DNA from: Tropicimonas isoalkanivorans | GTDB taxonomy: Bacteria; Pseudomonadota; Alphaproteobacteria; Rhodobacterales; Rhodobacteraceae | Reading direction: 5' to 3' | DNA length: 64,000 nt | Assembly: GCF_900112335.1 (NCBI RefSeq) | Contig: NZ_FOLG01000002.1 | Coordinates: 344,810 to 408,809, forward strand | In this document: positions 46,451-56,473 of the stretch, one piece after another | Layout of the letters: every line of letters begins with the position of its first letter | Position numbering within the stretch: the stretch's first letter is position 1 | Notes under the pieces: model-generated | The model's input: only the letters and a program-made list of their open reading frames with translations | Database searches by the model: none | What the model was told of the DNA's origin: nothing | Made by a program: the position numbers and the translations under genes

Positions 46451-46614
46451 CGTCTCGTCTTTCCTCGCACCGGCAGGAGGGGCCGGCTAGCAAGCAAATA
46501 CGGATGCAAGCGGTTTACCTCAATTCAAACATTGTAACCGTGTGAAACATCCGTCAGCGCGCCGTAGGCAATTCGCCGCCGAAATGCGAATGTCGCGCGG
46601 TAACTATCTAAAAT

Positions 46615-46648
46615 TGCAAAAAGAAAGTGGGCCGGACAAGCCGGCCCA
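46615..46648 (-). terminator. Strong intrinsic terminator after ftsZ
   Basis: On the minus strand TGGGCCGG and CCGGCCCA pair perfectly (8 bp) around CTTGT and are followed by CTTTCTTTTTGC. This is a classic rho-independent terminator about 50 bp after the ftsZ stop. It separates ftsZ from lpxC, so lpxC needs its own promoter in the AT-rich 46451-46610 region. Confidence 0.85.
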
Positions 46649-46699
46649 TAGGAGGTTAACGAGGGATGGTTTTTTATCTGTTTTCCTGCTGGGGCAGGA

Positions 46700-48322
46700 T
46701 TAGTTGGCCTGCCTGCGCAGGAAAGCGGGGATCTCGATACGCTCCTGTTCGGGGTCCATATCGGGATCGTCATCGTAAGCCTGGCTCGGCCGTGCGGTCT
46801 GCTGGCGCAGTTGCGGCGGCTGTTGGCGGGACGGGTGCGGCGCGGGGCGCTCCGCGGCCGCCTCGGGCTGGCCGGACATGCGATGGATCAGCGTGCCGAT
46901 GCCAAAGCCGCGCTTCTCGCCTGCGGTCTGCTCCACCGGTTGACGGTGCTGCGCCCCCTCTCCCGCCGGGGCGGACTTGCGCACAGCGGCCTGCAAGCGT
47001 TGCAGGGCCTCGGGGCTCGGCGTACCGGGGCGACGGGGTTGCGGGGCCACGTAGTGCTCCGCGGCATCCTCGTCTGCGGCCTCGACCAGCGGGAAGGCGT
47101 CCGACGCTGGCGGCTGGTAAGCCGGGGGCGGCAGATCGTCCTCTAGGTCATCGTCATCCGTCGTCGCGGCGAAGAGCGACGGTTCATCCCTGTGGCGCGC
47201 GCGCTCGGCAGGGGCAGTCGCACGAGCTGCGACGGGCTCTGCAATCGGATCTGCCTCCGCTCCGGCAGCCGCCGCATGAGACGCCGCTGCGGCGGTCTCC
47301 GCCGACACAGGCTCACGCAGCTTGCGCGACGGGCGCGGAATGTCCTGCACTACGTGGGTCGCGTCGATCCCCGTGGCAACGACAGACACCCGCATGCGGC
47401 CTTCCATCTCCGTATCCAGCGTGGAGCCGACGATGATGTTGGCATCCGGGTCCACTTCCTCGCGGATGCGGTTGGCGGCCTCGTCGAGTTCGAACAGGGT
47501 CAGGTCGTAGCCGCCTGTGATGTTGATCAGCACGCCCTTGGCGCCCTTCAGCGAGATCTCGTCGAGCAGCGGGTTGGCAATCGCGGCCTCGGCGGCCTGG
47601 ATCGCGCGATCCTCGCCGTCGGCTTCGCCGGTGCCCATCATCGCCTTGCCCATCTCGTCCATCACCGAGCGGACGTCGGCGAAGTCGAGGTTGATAAGGC
47701 CCGGGCGCACCATCAGGTCCGTCACACCCTTCACACCCTGATAGAGCACGTCATCGGCCATGGAGAACGCCTCGGTAAAGGTCGTCTTCTCGTTGGCAAG
47801 CCGGAACAGGTTCTGGTTGGGAATGATGATGAGGGTATCGACCACCTTTTGAAGGGCATCGACGCCATCTTCCGCCTGGCGCATCCGTTTCGCGCCCTCG
47901 AACTGGAAGGGCTTGGTAACGACGCCGACGGTTAGCACGCCAAGCTCACGGGCGGCTTGCGCAATGATCGGGGCGGCGCCAGTGCCCGTACCGCCGCCCA
48001 TGCCAGCGGTGATGAAGCACATGTGTGCGCCGGCCAGATGATCCACGATCTCCTCGATCGTTTCCTCGGCGGCAGCGGCACCGACGGTGGGGCGCGCGCC
48101 AGCGCCGAGACCTTCAGTAACCTTCACACCCATCTGGATGCGGTTCTGGGCGTTGCTCTGCTGGAGCGCCTGAGCATCGGTGTTGGCGGTGACGAACTCC
48201 ACACCCTCGAGATTCTTCTCGATCATGTTGTTGACCGCGTTGCCACCGGCGCCGCCCACACCGAATACGGTGATACGCGGCTTGAGCTCTTCCTGCTGGG
48301 GCATGGTGAGATTCAATGCCAT
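46700..48322 (-). CDS. ftsZ: Cell division protein FtsZ
   Basis: 540 residues. Tubulin-like GTPase that builds the division ring. The GTP-binding tubulin signature is [10 protein letters not shown], preceded by the N-terminal [15 protein letters not shown]7 loop [15 protein letters not shown] is intact. After the core (to about 320) comes a long Ala/Pro/Glu-rich linker of about 200 residues, which is why it exceeds the ~380 of E. coli; long linkers are normal in Alphaproteobacteria. The C-terminal peptide [16 protein letters not shown] binds FtsA. GGAG precedes the ATG. Its upstream region is unusually long (448 bp). Confidence 0.97.
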   Translation of the reverse strand: MALNLTMPQQEELKPRITVFGVGGAGGNAVNNMIEKNLEGVEFVTANTDAQALQQSNAQNRIQMGVKVTEGLGAGARPTVGAAAAEETIEEIVDHLAGAHMCFITAGMGGGTGTGAAPIIAQAARELGVLTVGVVTKPFQFEGAKRMRQAEDGVDALQKVVDTLIIIPNQNLFRLANEKTTFTEAFSMADDVLYQGVKGVTDLMVRPGLINLDFADVRSVMDEMGKAMMGTGEADGEDRAIQAAEAAIANPLLDEISLKGAKGVLINITGGYDLTLFELDEAANRIREEVDPDANIIVGSTLDTEMEGRMRVSVVATGIDATHVVQDIPRPSRKLREPVSAETAAAASHAAAAGAEADPIAEPVAARATAPAERARHRDEPSLFAATTDDDDLEDDLPPPAYQPPASDAFPLVEAADEDAAEHYVAPQPRRPGTPSPEALQRLQAAVRKSAPAGEGAQHRQPVEQTAGEKRGFGIGTLIHRMSGQPEAAAERPAPHPSRQQPPQLRQQTARPSQAYDDDPDMDPEQERIEIPAFLRRQAN

Positions 48323-48770
48323 AGTTACTCCGCCTGTTTATGCCGCCCAGTTGCCGGACGGTTGTCTGCCTGTCCTGTCCCGGGCCCCCCCGAGATTCCA
48401 AATTCGTTGCGGTGAACATACGCTGCGGCCACCGTCGCGTCACCTAAAAATTGCAAAAATGCCACAAAATATGGAAAAAAAAATCTGTCGCCACGCTGCA
48501 TCTGCCTGAATTGCCTGCATATAGCGGTTCGGCCGCTCCCAAACACTAAGGGCGCGCTGCCAAACGACCTGCGCGCGGAAGGCACCGACAGGCGGCGCGG
48601 AATTTCAATGTCAGGCGGCTGCTCGGCCTGCCTGCCGCCGGTTAGCCGGCGGGCGGTCTTCTTCATTCCAGCCTAGCGGCTTCACATCACAAAATCCAGT
48701 GCGAAGCTATACACTTGGCAGGTTCTGGCCGGCGATGCGATCCGGGGTTCCGGAAGCTTTCGTCCAGACG
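48323..48770 (-). promoter_or_regulatory. Long ftsA-ftsZ spacer, likely ftsZ promoter region
   Basis: 448 bp without a convincing gene in an otherwise tightly packed cluster. A 45-bp very AT-rich block (about 48443-48487; on the minus strand it starts with nine T) lies about 120-165 bp upstream of the ftsZ ATG. Nearer ftsA, CCGCCGG/CCGGCGG (48635-48652) forms a 7-bp hairpin with a 4-base loop but no U-tail. One GATTC (GANTC methylation site) occurs near 48395. These fit a separate, possibly cell-cycle-controlled ftsZ promoter with a long leader; this is inference. Confidence 0.5.
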
Positions 48771-50105
48771 TCACCAGTTGTCCCGGAACCACTTCACTGC
48801 CCGTTTCAGCGAGCGCGCGGGATAGCGGTCCGCGGGGATGTCGAAATCCCACCATTCGTCCTGCGGGTGCGTGGCGAACAGGCAGAGCCCGACGGCAGAG
48901 GAGAAGGCCGGACCTGTCGCCGCCTGCGGCAGACCTTGAACGCGGAGCGGGCGCCCGAGGCGCACCTGCTGACCGAGGATTTTGCCGGCCAGCATGTCCA
49001 GCCCCGGGATCTGGCTGGCTCCGCCGGTAAGCACGATCTGACGCGCTGGCAGATGCTCGAAGCCCGAAGCATCGAGGCGCACGCGCACCTCTTCGAGGAT
49101 CTCCTCCACCCGGGGCCGCATGATGCCGATCAGTTCCGCGCGGCTGACGGTGCGGCGGTCGTGTTCCCAGTCGCCGGTGTCGCCGCCGATCTCGATCATC
49201 TCCCGGTCGTCCATGCCGGTGGCCAGCACGCCGCCGTAGAACGTCTTGATCCGCTCCGCCACGTTCAGCGGCACCTTCAACCCCTTTGAGATGTCTTGGC
49301 TGATATGATCGCCGCCGATCCGCACCGTATCGGCATAGATCATGTGTTTCTTGATGAAGATCGACAGACCGGTGGACCCGCCGCCCAGGTCGATACAAGC
49401 CGACCCCAGCTCCTGTTCGTCCTCGACCAGCGCGGAAATGCCGGAGACATAGGCGGAGCTGGCCAGCCCGGCGAGTTCGAGGTCACAGCGCTTTATACAG
49501 TGCAGAAGGTTCTGCACCGACCGCGTATCGACGGTGAGCAGGTGCATGTCCACGGCCAGCACGTTGCCCATCTGCCCGCGCGGATCGGAGAGGCCAGAGC
49601 GGTGGTCGATGGCGAAATTGACCGGCTGCGCGTGCAGCACCTCCCTCTCGGCGCCGAAATCAGGCACGACGCAGGCGGACAGAGCGCGCGCCACATCCTC
49701 CTCCGAAACCGTGCTGTCGGCCAGGTCGATGCGGCCGTCCAACCCGTAGCTGCGCGGTCTCGCGCCGCCGAAACACGCGATCACGTGGTCGACACGCACC
49801 CCGGCCATCTTCTGCGCCCCCTGAACAGCGGTCCGAATGGCGCGTTCGGTTTCCTGCATCGCGGTGATCTCGCCGAAGGTGACGCCGCGGGAGCGGGTGG
49901 TGGCCGCGCCGATCACCCGAAAGCTCGACTGCCCTGCCAACGAGCCCACCCCGTCCGCGCCCCGAAACTTCTCGGAGCCATCGAAGCGCAGCACGAGGCA
50001 GGCGATCTTGGAGGACCCAACGTCCAGGATCGCGATCACGCCGCGATCCATCGCCTGCTTGCGCATCCGCCGCATGGCACGTTGGGACTGGTAAAGATCG
50101 GTCAT
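48771..50105 (-). CDS. ftsA: Cell division protein FtsA
   Basis: 444 residues. Actin-like ATPase that anchors FtsZ to the membrane. ATP-site motifs: VIAILDVGSSKIACLVLRF (phosphate 1), ACIDLGGGSTGLSIF (phosphate 2) and IVLTGGASQIPGLD (adenosine). The C-terminal amphipathic membrane helix is SLKRAVKWFRDNW. The ATG overlaps the ftsQ stop by 4 bases. Confidence 0.96.
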   Translation of the reverse strand: MTDLYQSQRAMRRMRKQAMDRGVIAILDVGSSKIACLVLRFDGSEKFRGADGVGSLAGQSSFRVIGAATTRSRGVTFGEITAMQETERAIRTAVQGAQKMAGVRVDHVIACFGGARPRSYGLDGRIDLADSTVSEEDVARALSACVVPDFGAEREVLHAQPVNFAIDHRSGLSDPRGQMGNVLAVDMHLLTVDTRSVQNLLHCIKRCDLELAGLASSAYVSGISALVEDEQELGSACIDLGGGSTGLSIFIKKHMIYADTVRIGGDHISQDISKGLKVPLNVAERIKTFYGGVLATGMDDREMIEIGGDTGDWEHDRRTVSRAELIGIMRPRVEEILEEVRVRLDASGFEHLPARQIVLTGGASQIPGLDMLAGKILGQQVRLGRPLRVQGLPQAATGPAFSSAVGLCLFATHPQDEWWDFDIPADRYPARSLKRAVKWFRDNW

Positions 50106-50986
50106 GGCAGGGTGTCTCCGGACTCGGGATCTCTTATGTTCCGCAGTTCGATGACCGCGTTTCGGTTCAGCCTGAGGGTGGGCCGGCGGGGACTGCGAAA
50201 GTCGATCACCGTGACGTCGCGCTCCAGCATCTGCTGCTGTTCGGCCAAGGCCAGGAGGGCCTCCAGGGTCGAGACGGCGTCCTTTTCCGGCAGCATGATC
50301 CGCTGGTTGCGGTCCAGCACGACATCCCAGCGGCGCTCGCCCATGCGCACCAGCCCGCGCAGGCGCTCCTTGATCGGTGCGGCCGTTTCGATAAGGGCAA
50401 GGGCCTCGGGAATGACGTCTTCCGCCCCCTTCCCCGCGACCAGCGGCAGGTCGGGCCAATCGCCGCGCCCGGACGTGCCGGCCACCATCTCACCCTCCGC
50501 GTCCAGCAGGCTCAGGCCGTGCTGGTGCCGCCAGAGCACCGCCGGCACCCGCTCGGCGATCTCCACCGCCAGCACGCCACCCGGCCGAACCCGCAGGTGC
50601 GCATCGGCCACCGCGTTGAAATCCAGGACCTTCTGGCGCATCGCCTCGAGGTCCATATCAAAAGAAGACATCGGGAGACGCAGAGCCAGAACGTCTCGAA
50701 CGGCGTCGGACAGTTCCGGAGACGCGCCCTGAACAGACATGACGTTGACCATGAATTCGGGGCGCTGCTCGATTGCGCGGCGGGTTTCCTCCACCTTCTC
50801 AGATATCTGCGCCAGCCGCTCGGCGTCGCTGACATACCAGGCGATGGATGCAACGACGATCAGCACCGGCAGGCCTAGCCGAAGGACCCGGTGGAAGGCC
50901 GGTGTAAGCCAGAGCCGGTTCATTCGGTAGGACAGCCGAGACGGCGCGGGGTCGTGTCGGGCGGGCGATCGGCTCACCGATTGCAC
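50102..50986 (-). CDS. ftsQ: Cell division protein FtsQ
   Basis: 294 residues. Single-pass divisome protein linking FtsA/Z to later factors. A basic cytoplasmic head ([20 protein letters not shown]) is followed by one transmembrane helix ([18 protein letters not shown]), a POTRA-like region and the FtsQ beta domain ([38 protein letters not shown]). The start is GTG at 50986 with GGAGG seven bases upstream; the family N-terminus begins there. It overlaps ddl by 13 bp upstream and ftsA by 4 bp downstream. Confidence 0.94.
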   Translation of the reverse strand: MQSVSRSPARHDPAPSRLSYRMNRLWLTPAFHRVLRLGLPVLIVVASIAWYVSDAERLAQISEKVEETRRAIEQRPEFMVNVMSVQGASPELSDAVRDVLALRLPMSSFDMDLEAMRQKVLDFNAVADAHLRVRPGGVLAVEIAERVPAVLWRHQHGLSLLDAEGEMVAGTSGRGDWPDLPLVAGKGAEDVIPEALALIETAAPIKERLRGLVRMGERRWDVVLDRNQRIMLPEKDAVSTLEALLALAEQQQMLERDVTVIDFRSPRRPTLRLNRNAVIELRNIRDPESGDTLP

Positions 50987-51888
50987 GATGCGTCCTCCAC
51001 GATCCAACGGCAGAATGCGCCGAACGGAATACCGGAGACGGCGGCCTGTTCGGGCGCGAGTGACGTGGGCGTCATGCCCGGCTGCGTGTTGGTCTCCAGC
51101 AGGACAAGCCCGTCCAGCCCGCGACCTTCATCCCAACGGAAATCGGTGCGGGAGATCCCGCGACATCCAAGCGCCTGATGAGCCCGCAAAGCGTAGTCCA
51201 GACACGAGTCGAAGACATCGGCGGGAATGTTGGCCGGAACCTCGTGACGGGACCCGCCGGGCTTGTACTTTGCATCATAGTCGTACCAGCCGTCGGTCAG
51301 AATGTCTGTCACGGTGAGGGGGCGGTCGCCCATGACGGTCGTGGTCAATTCGCGTCCGGGAGCGAAGCGCTCCACCATCACCACCTCGGGCATATCGGCG
51401 GCAAGCTGCGGGGGGCCGTTGGCCGCCTCGTGCACCAGATAGACGCCGACAGAGGAGCCCTCGTTGTAGGGCTTCACCACGTAAGGCGGCTCCATCACGT
51501 GCCGGGCCCGCACGTCCTCGGCGGGGGCCAGGCGGCTCTCGGCCACCGGCAGGCCGGCGGCGCGATAGGCGGCCTTGGTCCGCTCCTTGTCCATCGCCAG
51601 TGCCGAAGCAAGCACGCCCGAGTGCGTGTAGGGGAGGCCCAGCCATTCGAGCAGGCCCTGCACACACCCGTCCTCGCCCCAGCGGCCGTGCAGGCCGTTA
51701 AAAACGACATCGGGCGCAACCTCTGCGAGGCGCGCCGGCAGATCCCGCCCGGCGTCGATCTCTACAACTTCGAATCCTTCGCCCCGGAGCGCTGCGGCGC
51801 ATTCACGCCCGGAAGAGAGCGAAACCTCGCGCTCTGCCGAAGGCCCTCCCAGGAGGACCGCCACTCTCGGGGATGCCCTGCTCGACAT
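50974..51888 (-). CDS. ddl: D-alanine--D-alanine ligase
   Basis: 304 residues, DdlB type. ATP-grasp enzyme joining two D-Ala for the peptidoglycan stem. Motifs: [45 protein letters not shown] (ATP-binding), [11 protein letters not shown] and [20 protein letters not shown] with the Mg2+ Glu and Asn. The ATG at 51888 has GAGG upstream; a longer in-frame form to 52011 would run into the murB end. It overlaps ftsQ by 13 bp. Confidence 0.96.
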   Translation of the reverse strand: MSSRASPRVAVLLGGPSAEREVSLSSGRECAAALRGEGFEVVEIDAGRDLPARLAEVAPDVVFNGLHGRWGEDGCVQGLLEWLGLPYTHSGVLASALAMDKERTKAAYRAAGLPVAESRLAPAEDVRARHVMEPPYVVKPYNEGSSVGVYLVHEAANGPPQLAADMPEVVMVERFAPGRELTTTVMGDRPLTVTDILTDGWYDYDAKYKPGGSRHEVPANIPADVFDSCLDYALRAHQALGCRGISRTDFRWDEGRGLDGLVLLETNTQPGMTPTSLAPEQAAVSGIPFGAFCRWIVEDASCNR

Positions 51889-51982
51889 GCCCGCCTCGTT
51901 CGCTGGGCCTTTGGCCCTTGTTATGATGCGAAATCCGCGCGGCTTGCGCGGCTTCACCGCCTGCACTGATGCCCGTTTCGGG

Positions 51983-52921
51983 TCAGATTTTTTCGGAGGG
52001 CCGATCTCCAACCCTCATGATTTCCCACTCTAGCTGAATTCCGCTTTCCCGGTAAACCTTTTTCCGCACGAGCTCGCCCAGTTCCTCGAGGTCCGCGGCG
52101 GTGGCATTCTCGGCGTTTATCAGGAAGTTGGAGTGCTTTTCCGACATCTGTGCGCCGCCAAGCCTCTTGCCGCGCAGGCCGGCGTCGTCGATCAGTTTCC
52201 ACGCCTTCAGATCGTGGCTGTCGTCGGGCTGGCCGGTGGAGCTGTAGCCGGCCGGATTGCGGAACGTGGAACCGGCGGAGCGGTCCTTTGTCGGCTGGGT
52301 CTCGTCGCGGCGGGCGAGTTGGGCCTCCATACGGGCCGCAAGCTCTGCGGGGTCGCCTGGCGCGGCGCGGAATGTGGCGCGGGTGATGAGCCAATCGGGC
52401 GGAAGGGCGGTCTGCCGGTAGGCGAAATTGAGGTCGTCCGGGGTCATGGTGACCGGCTGGCCGTCGCGGGTGACGGCCTCGGCCTCGATCAGGTGATCGG
52501 CGATGTAGGTCCCGTAGCAGCCCGCGTTCATCCGCACCGCTCCGCCGATGGCGCCGGGGATGGTGCGCAGGAAGGTCAGGTCCAGCCCCGCCTCCGCCGC
52601 CTTGCGGGCGACGTGGGCATCGAGGGCGGCGGCCCCGGCGGTGACGGTGTCCGCGCCGGTCTCGATGGAATTGAAGCCGCGGCCGAGCCGGATCACCACG
52701 CCGCGGATGCCGCCGTCCCGGACGATCAGGTTGGAGCCGACCCCGATGGGAAAGACGGGGATGGAGGGATCGAGCTGGGAGAGAAACCGGCAGAGGTCCT
52801 CCCGGTCGGCGGGCTGGAAGAGCCAGTCCGCCGGGCCGCCGACACGGAGCCAGGTGAGGCCGGACAGCGGCCGGTCGGGGGTCAGGGCCCCGCGGGTCTC
52901 GATCTGGTCGGGCGTCGCCAT
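51983..52921 (-). CDS. murB: UDP-N-acetylenolpyruvoylglucosamine reductase MurB
   Basis: 312 residues, type II MurB. FAD enzyme that reduces UDP-GlcNAc-enolpyruvate with NADPH to UDP-MurNAc. Motifs: [56 protein letters not shown], and [13 protein letters not shown] (catalytic Ser). GAGGAG precedes the ATG. Upstream lies the 1.5 kb repeat-bearing spacer, so it may have its own promoter. Confidence 0.96.
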   Translation of the reverse strand: MATPDQIETRGALTPDRPLSGLTWLRVGGPADWLFQPADREDLCRFLSQLDPSIPVFPIGVGSNLIVRDGGIRGVVIRLGRGFNSIETGADTVTAGAAALDAHVARKAAEAGLDLTFLRTIPGAIGGAVRMNAGCYGTYIADHLIEAEAVTRDGQPVTMTPDDLNFAYRQTALPPDWLITRATFRAAPGDPAELAARMEAQLARRDETQPTKDRSAGSTFRNPAGYSSTGQPDDSHDLKAWKLIDDAGLRGKRLGGAQMSEKHSNFLINAENATAADLEELGELVRKKVYRESGIQLEWEIMRVGDRPSEKI

Positions 52922-53644
52922 GGGCGCTCCTCTTGGGGGGTGTTGGGCCGGCAAATAGCGGCGGGGTGGACGGGTGTCGAGAGGGGTCGGGGTGGTCGAG
53001 GCTGGCAGAAAGGGAATGTACCACGGGTGGGGCGAGGCGATGTTAGAATGATTTCAATGCGTTGCGGAGACGGATTCAGGATTTGTTAAGGCTGGTGTCC
53101 GCCGACGTTGCCTAGCGGCGCGGCGACTGGAGAGCCACGCTCGACGCTGCATGGGCGCGCCACACCGCCTGTGGTCGACGATGTATCCCGAAGCCACGGG
53201 CTCTGTTCCCGCCGTATTCGTAAAGCCCATGCGGCCTCCCAACCGGGATTTCGGAGGGGCACGGAGTCAGGGATCGTTGAGAATGACGCCTGATGCGGCC
53301 AACTGAGCAGACGGCAGGGCCGCCACCGACTTTGGGAGAGCGCGACGCGGCGCCTGTGGTCCGCGCTTAATCCAGACCCCCGGCCTCGGTTCGTGCGGCG
53401 GGCGACATCGCCATGCACCCCTCACGGGCGTTGACCGGGCGGAGCCCGAATGGCAGGTGACGCGCACAACGGTAGCATCTCGATGGGGCGGCTGCAGTTC
53501 CCGCCCTCCACGGCCCTTGCGCCCTTCCGCCCAAATTGCAGGAGACCACAGATCCAACGGTCAATGAAAACGGGCCCCTGACGCGACCAACAAAGTGGAG
53601 ATGTGCGGAGGTAGGAGGGCAGTGGCCGACCCTGGGACGACGCC

Positions 53645-53846
53645 ATGCTTCGCCGGTGGTCAGCAATTTATCCCAAAGCCCCGGACGCATTCATGCGACG
53701 GGCGACATCGCCATGTGCCCTCCCGCTCGGGGGGGCGGGCGCGGCACGGGCTGGACGCCCGGGCCAAGGGAGATCGGAGGGGACGCGCCCGGCAAAGCGG
53801 AGACGGTTCTTAATCGGTGGGCCGTGCTCGAGTCTGGGAGGGCGCC
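53645..53846. repeat. Repeat unit 1 (202 bp)
   Basis: First clear copy. About nine of ten bases match unit 2 when compared by eye; differences are mostly scattered substitutions. Confidence 0.85.
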
Positions 53847-54048
53847 ATGCTGCGACGGTGGTCAGCGATTTATCCCAAAGCCCCGGACGCATTCATGCGA
53901 CGTGCGACATCGACATGCACCCTCCCGCCCGGAGGGTCGGGCGCGGCCCGGGCTGGACGCCCGGGCCAAGGAAGATCGGAGGGGACGCGCCCGGCAAAGC
54001 GGGGACAGTTCTTGATTGTAGGGCCGTGCTCGAGACTGGGCGGGTGCC
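53847..54048. repeat. Repeat unit 2 (202 bp)
   Basis: Second clear copy, directly following unit 1. It holds GACGCCCGGGCC and GGAGGGGACGCGCCCGGC, shared with unit 1. Confidence 0.85.
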
Positions 54049-54178
54049 ATGCCCTGGTGGTGGTCAGCGTTTCATCGCGAAGCCCCGGACGTGTTCATGC
54101 GACGGGTGGCAGCGCAATGTGCCGTCCCGCCCGGAGGGTCGGGCGCGACCGGGCTGGTGGCCCGGACCACGGAAGGTT
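54049..54178. repeat. Repeat unit 3 (partial, about 130 bp)
   Basis: Third copy, more diverged (about eight of ten bases by eye) and lacking the last third of the unit, which grades into unrelated sequence. Confidence 0.7.
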
Positions 54179-54433
54179 TGCAAGTGGAGCCAGTTTTTCG
54201 GCGGCATCCAGCATCTTCGAGGGACGCCCGTGCGGCGTGTGCTACAGCGCTTCGCCCCCTCCCCCGGGAGGGCGCATTGCGGCCTCTCCAGCGGCACATC
54301 AGTTCCAGGTAAAGGCACCATACATCGCGCGGGTCGGCTGGGGCTCCACGCCCTCCCGGAAGAGGGCGCGGCCATTTGGTTTTCGGTCAGACGTACCGGT
54401 GTGCGGGGGTCGGCAGCGGGGCGCGCGAGAGGG

Positions 54434-54727
54434 TCACGCGTCCGGCCGGCGGTCCGCCATTTCGACGGGCGGGGATCGGTCGCCGCCGGTTTGACGCCGC
54501 GACCAGCGCCAGAGATAAAAAAGCGGCCAGCGCAGGATGGAGGCGCCGGCGACGAAGACGACGAGGCCGGCCAGCGGGCCGTTTTCGTAGGTGACGTATC
54601 CCAGCAGCGGGATGCCCACGGCAATCAGCACGGCCGCCTGAGGCCAGTGGTTGTGGCGCGAGGGGATCATCGCGATCAGTGTGGCGACGACGGCCCAGAG
54701 GCAGGCGAGGGTGAGGGACGTGCTCAT
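54434..54727 (-). CDS. DUF2484 family membrane protein (copy 2)
   Basis: 97 residues with about three transmembrane helices (LTLACLWAVVATLIAMIPSR, AAVLIAVGIPLLGYVTYENG, LAGLVVFVAGASILRWPLFY). A typical member of the DUF2484 family, which in Rhodobacterales sits next to murC and is often misnamed as a murC part. It is a paralog of the gene directly upstream: both share L-x-C-L/I-W-x-V-x-A-T and P-x-R, then the AS-x-x-R-x-PL-x-Y block. The ATG overlaps the upstream stop by 4 bases. Its function is unknown; placement suggests an envelope or division role. Confidence 0.85.
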   Translation of the reverse strand: MSTSLTLACLWAVVATLIAMIPSRHNHWPQAAVLIAVGIPLLGYVTYENGPLAGLVVFVAGASILRWPLFYLWRWSRRQTGGDRSPPVEMADRRPDA

Positions 54728-55002
54728 CGCGTGACCTCCCCGGTGACCTGGCTCCGGGCGTCCTCGCGACTGCGGCCGACCGCCCGCAGCGCAAAGTAAC
54801 GCAGCGGTTTGCGGAACATCGAGGCGAAGGCGAAGGCAGCCACGAGCAGCGCCGGCCAGCCGTAGGCCGCCCCAATCTGCCAGATCAGGATCGGCGCCGC
54901 CAGCAGCAGCCCGACCCCCGGCACGTACTGGTACCGCATGGGCAGGACCGCCACGACCGTTGCCGCAACGACCCAGATGCATCCCCAAAACAGCGCGTTC
55001 AT
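54724..55002 (-). CDS. DUF2484 family membrane protein (copy 1)
   Basis: 92 residues, about three helices (ALFWGCIWVVAATVVAVLPM, GVGLLLAAPILIWQIGAAYG, PALLVAAFAFASMFRKPLRY). First of two tandem DUF2484 paralogs, 52 bp after murC and 4-base coupled to the next. Its tail is basic and polar. Confidence 0.85.
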   Translation of the reverse strand: MNALFWGCIWVVAATVVAVLPMRYQYVPGVGLLLAAPILIWQIGAAYGWPALLVAAFAFASMFRKPLRYFALRAVGRSREDARSQVTGEVTR

Positions 55003-55054
55003 CGCGCATCTCCCCTTACGGGCCCCGGGCGCTCCCCACCCGGGGCATCCTTGG

Positions 55055-56473
55055 TTACTTGGCCAACCGCTCTGGCAGGTTGTTGGCCCAGGCCGAGATC
55101 GTGCCGGCGCCGAGGCAGACGACCATGTCGCCGGGCTGGGTCTGTTCGCGGACCAGACGCTCCAGGTCGTCCTCGCTGAGCAGTGCCCGGGCGTGGCGGT
55201 GGCCGTGACGGATCAGGCCCGCGACCAGCGCGTCCCGGTCGGCGCCCTCGATGGGCGCCTCGCCCGCGGCGTAGACCTCGGCGATGGCCACCACGTCGGC
55301 CTCGTTGAAACAGGCGCAGAAGTCGTCGAAGAGGCTCGACAGGCGCGAATAGCGGTGCGGCTGGTGCACGGCGATCACCCGGCCCTCGGTCGCCTGACGC
55401 GCGGCCTTCAGCACGGCGGCGATTTCCACCGGGTGGTGGCCGTAGTCGTCGATGATCGTCACGCCGTTCACTTCGCCGACGCGGGTGAAGCGGCGGTTGA
55501 CCCCGCCGAAGTTGGCGAGCGCCTCGCGGATTTCGTCGCGCTTCATCCCGAGGTGGCGGGCGACCGCGACGGCGGCGAGCGCGTTGGAGACGTTATGGTC
55601 CCCCGGCATGGGCAGGGTGCAACCCTCGATCATCGTGCCGTCGGCGCGGAGCTGGATGTCGAAGTGCGCGACGCCGGCCTTGTAGGTGAGGTTCACGGCG
55701 CGCACGTCGGCCTGGGCGTTGAAGCCGAAGGTGGTGACCTTGCGGTCGGTGATCCGGCCGACGAGGGCCTGGACCTCCGGATGGTCCGTGCAGCAGACGG
55801 CGAGGCCGTAGAACGGGATGTTGGAGACGAAGTCGTAGAACCCCTGGCGGAGGTTCTCGATGGAGCCCCAGTGCTCCATGTGCTCGGGGTCGATGTTGGT
55901 GATGATCGCGATGGTGGCGGGCAGGCGATTGAAGGTGCCGTCGCTCTCGTCGGCCTCCACCACCATCCACTCGCCCTGCCCCGCGCGTGCGTTCGAGCCG
56001 TAGGCGTGGATGATGCCGCCGTTGATGACGGTGGGGTCGATGCCGCCGGCATCCAGCAGCGTGGCGACCATGGTCGTCGTGGTCGTCTTGCCGTGCGTTC
56101 CGGCGACTGCCACATTGGACTTGAGCCGCATGAGTTCGGCCAGCATCTCGGCCCGGCGCACCACCGGCAGGCCACGGGCGCGGGCGCCGTCGAGCTCGGG
56201 GTTCCCCGGCTTGATGGCGGAGGAGATGACGACGACGGCGGCGTCGGCGAGGTTTTCCTCCTTCTGGCCGATGCAGATCCGGGCGCCGAGGGTTTGCAGG
56301 CGGTCGGTGATCTTGCTTGCCTTTAGGTCGGAGCCCTGGACGGTGTAGCCGTGGGTCAGCAGAACCTCCGCGATGCCAGACATGCCGATGCCGCCGATCC
56401 CGACGAAGTGGATGGGGCCCACGTCGGTGGGCAGTTTGGTGACTGCGTTCATCAGCGTACTTCCGTCCATCAT
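55055..56473 (-). CDS. murC: UDP-N-acetylmuramate--L-alanine ligase MurC
   Basis: 472 residues. Adds L-Ala to UDP-MurNAc with ATP. Motifs: [20 protein letters not shown] (UDP site), [18 protein letters not shown] (P-loop), [18 protein letters not shown] and [18 protein letters not shown]. The ATG at 56473 is taken because it forms an ATGA overlap with the murG stop and has AGGAG five bases upstream; ATG at 56452 (MNAVTKLP) is an alternative common start. Confidence 0.96.
   Translation of the reverse strand: MMDGSTLMNAVTKLPTDVGPIHFVGIGGIGMSGIAEVLLTHGYTVQGSDLKASKITDRLQTLGARICIGQKEENLADAAVVVISSAIKPGNPELDGARARGLPVVRRAEMLAELMRLKSNVAVAGTHGKTTTTTMVATLLDAGGIDPTVINGGIIHAYGSNARAGQGEWMVVEADESDGTFNRLPATIAIITNIDPEHMEHWGSIENLRQGFYDFVSNIPFYGLAVCCTDHPEVQALVGRITDRKVTTFGFNAQADVRAVNLTYKAGVAHFDIQLRADGTMIEGCTLPMPGDHNVSNALAAVAVARHLGMKRDEIREALANFGGVNRRFTRVGEVNGVTIIDDYGHHPVEIAAVLKAARQATEGRVIAVHQPHRYSRLSSLFDDFCACFNEADVVAIAEVYAAGEAPIEGADRDALVAGLIRHGHRHARALLSEDDLERLVREQTQPGDMVVCLGAGTISAWANNLPERLAK

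Larger units (their letters stand above)
53157..54178. repeat. Imperfect 202-bp tandem repeat array inside the dcw cluster
   Basis: Within the 1512-bp gap between murB and DUF2484 (52922-54433), three clear copies sit at an exact 202-bp step (53645, 53847, 54049), the last one partial to about 54178. Two decayed copies precede them (about 53157 and 53345; the second is stretched to 300 bp). Each unit has GGTGGTCAGCRATTTATCCC, AAAGCCCCGGACGCATTCAT and GGCTGGACGCCCGGGCCAAG. Because 202 is not a multiple of three, the same peptide appears in different frames, so coding is unlikely. No transposase, tRNA or terminal repeat was seen. The remaining parts, 52922-53156 and 54179-54433, show nothing recognisable. 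Confidence 0.85.

Noticed and set aside
48325-48666. 113-codon frame on the minus strand between ftsA and ftsZ
   Set aside because: It has no domain, has a poor ribosome-binding site and covers the AT-rich presumed promoter block, giving Phe runs; more likely non-coding.
53157-54178. CRISPR array
   Set aside because: Units are 202 bp and follow each other directly without spacers; no cas genes are present.
53645-54799. 384-codon plus-strand frame over the repeat array
   Set aside because: The 202-bp step shifts the frame at each unit, so the same peptide is met in different frames, and the right end runs antisense to the DUF2484 genes.
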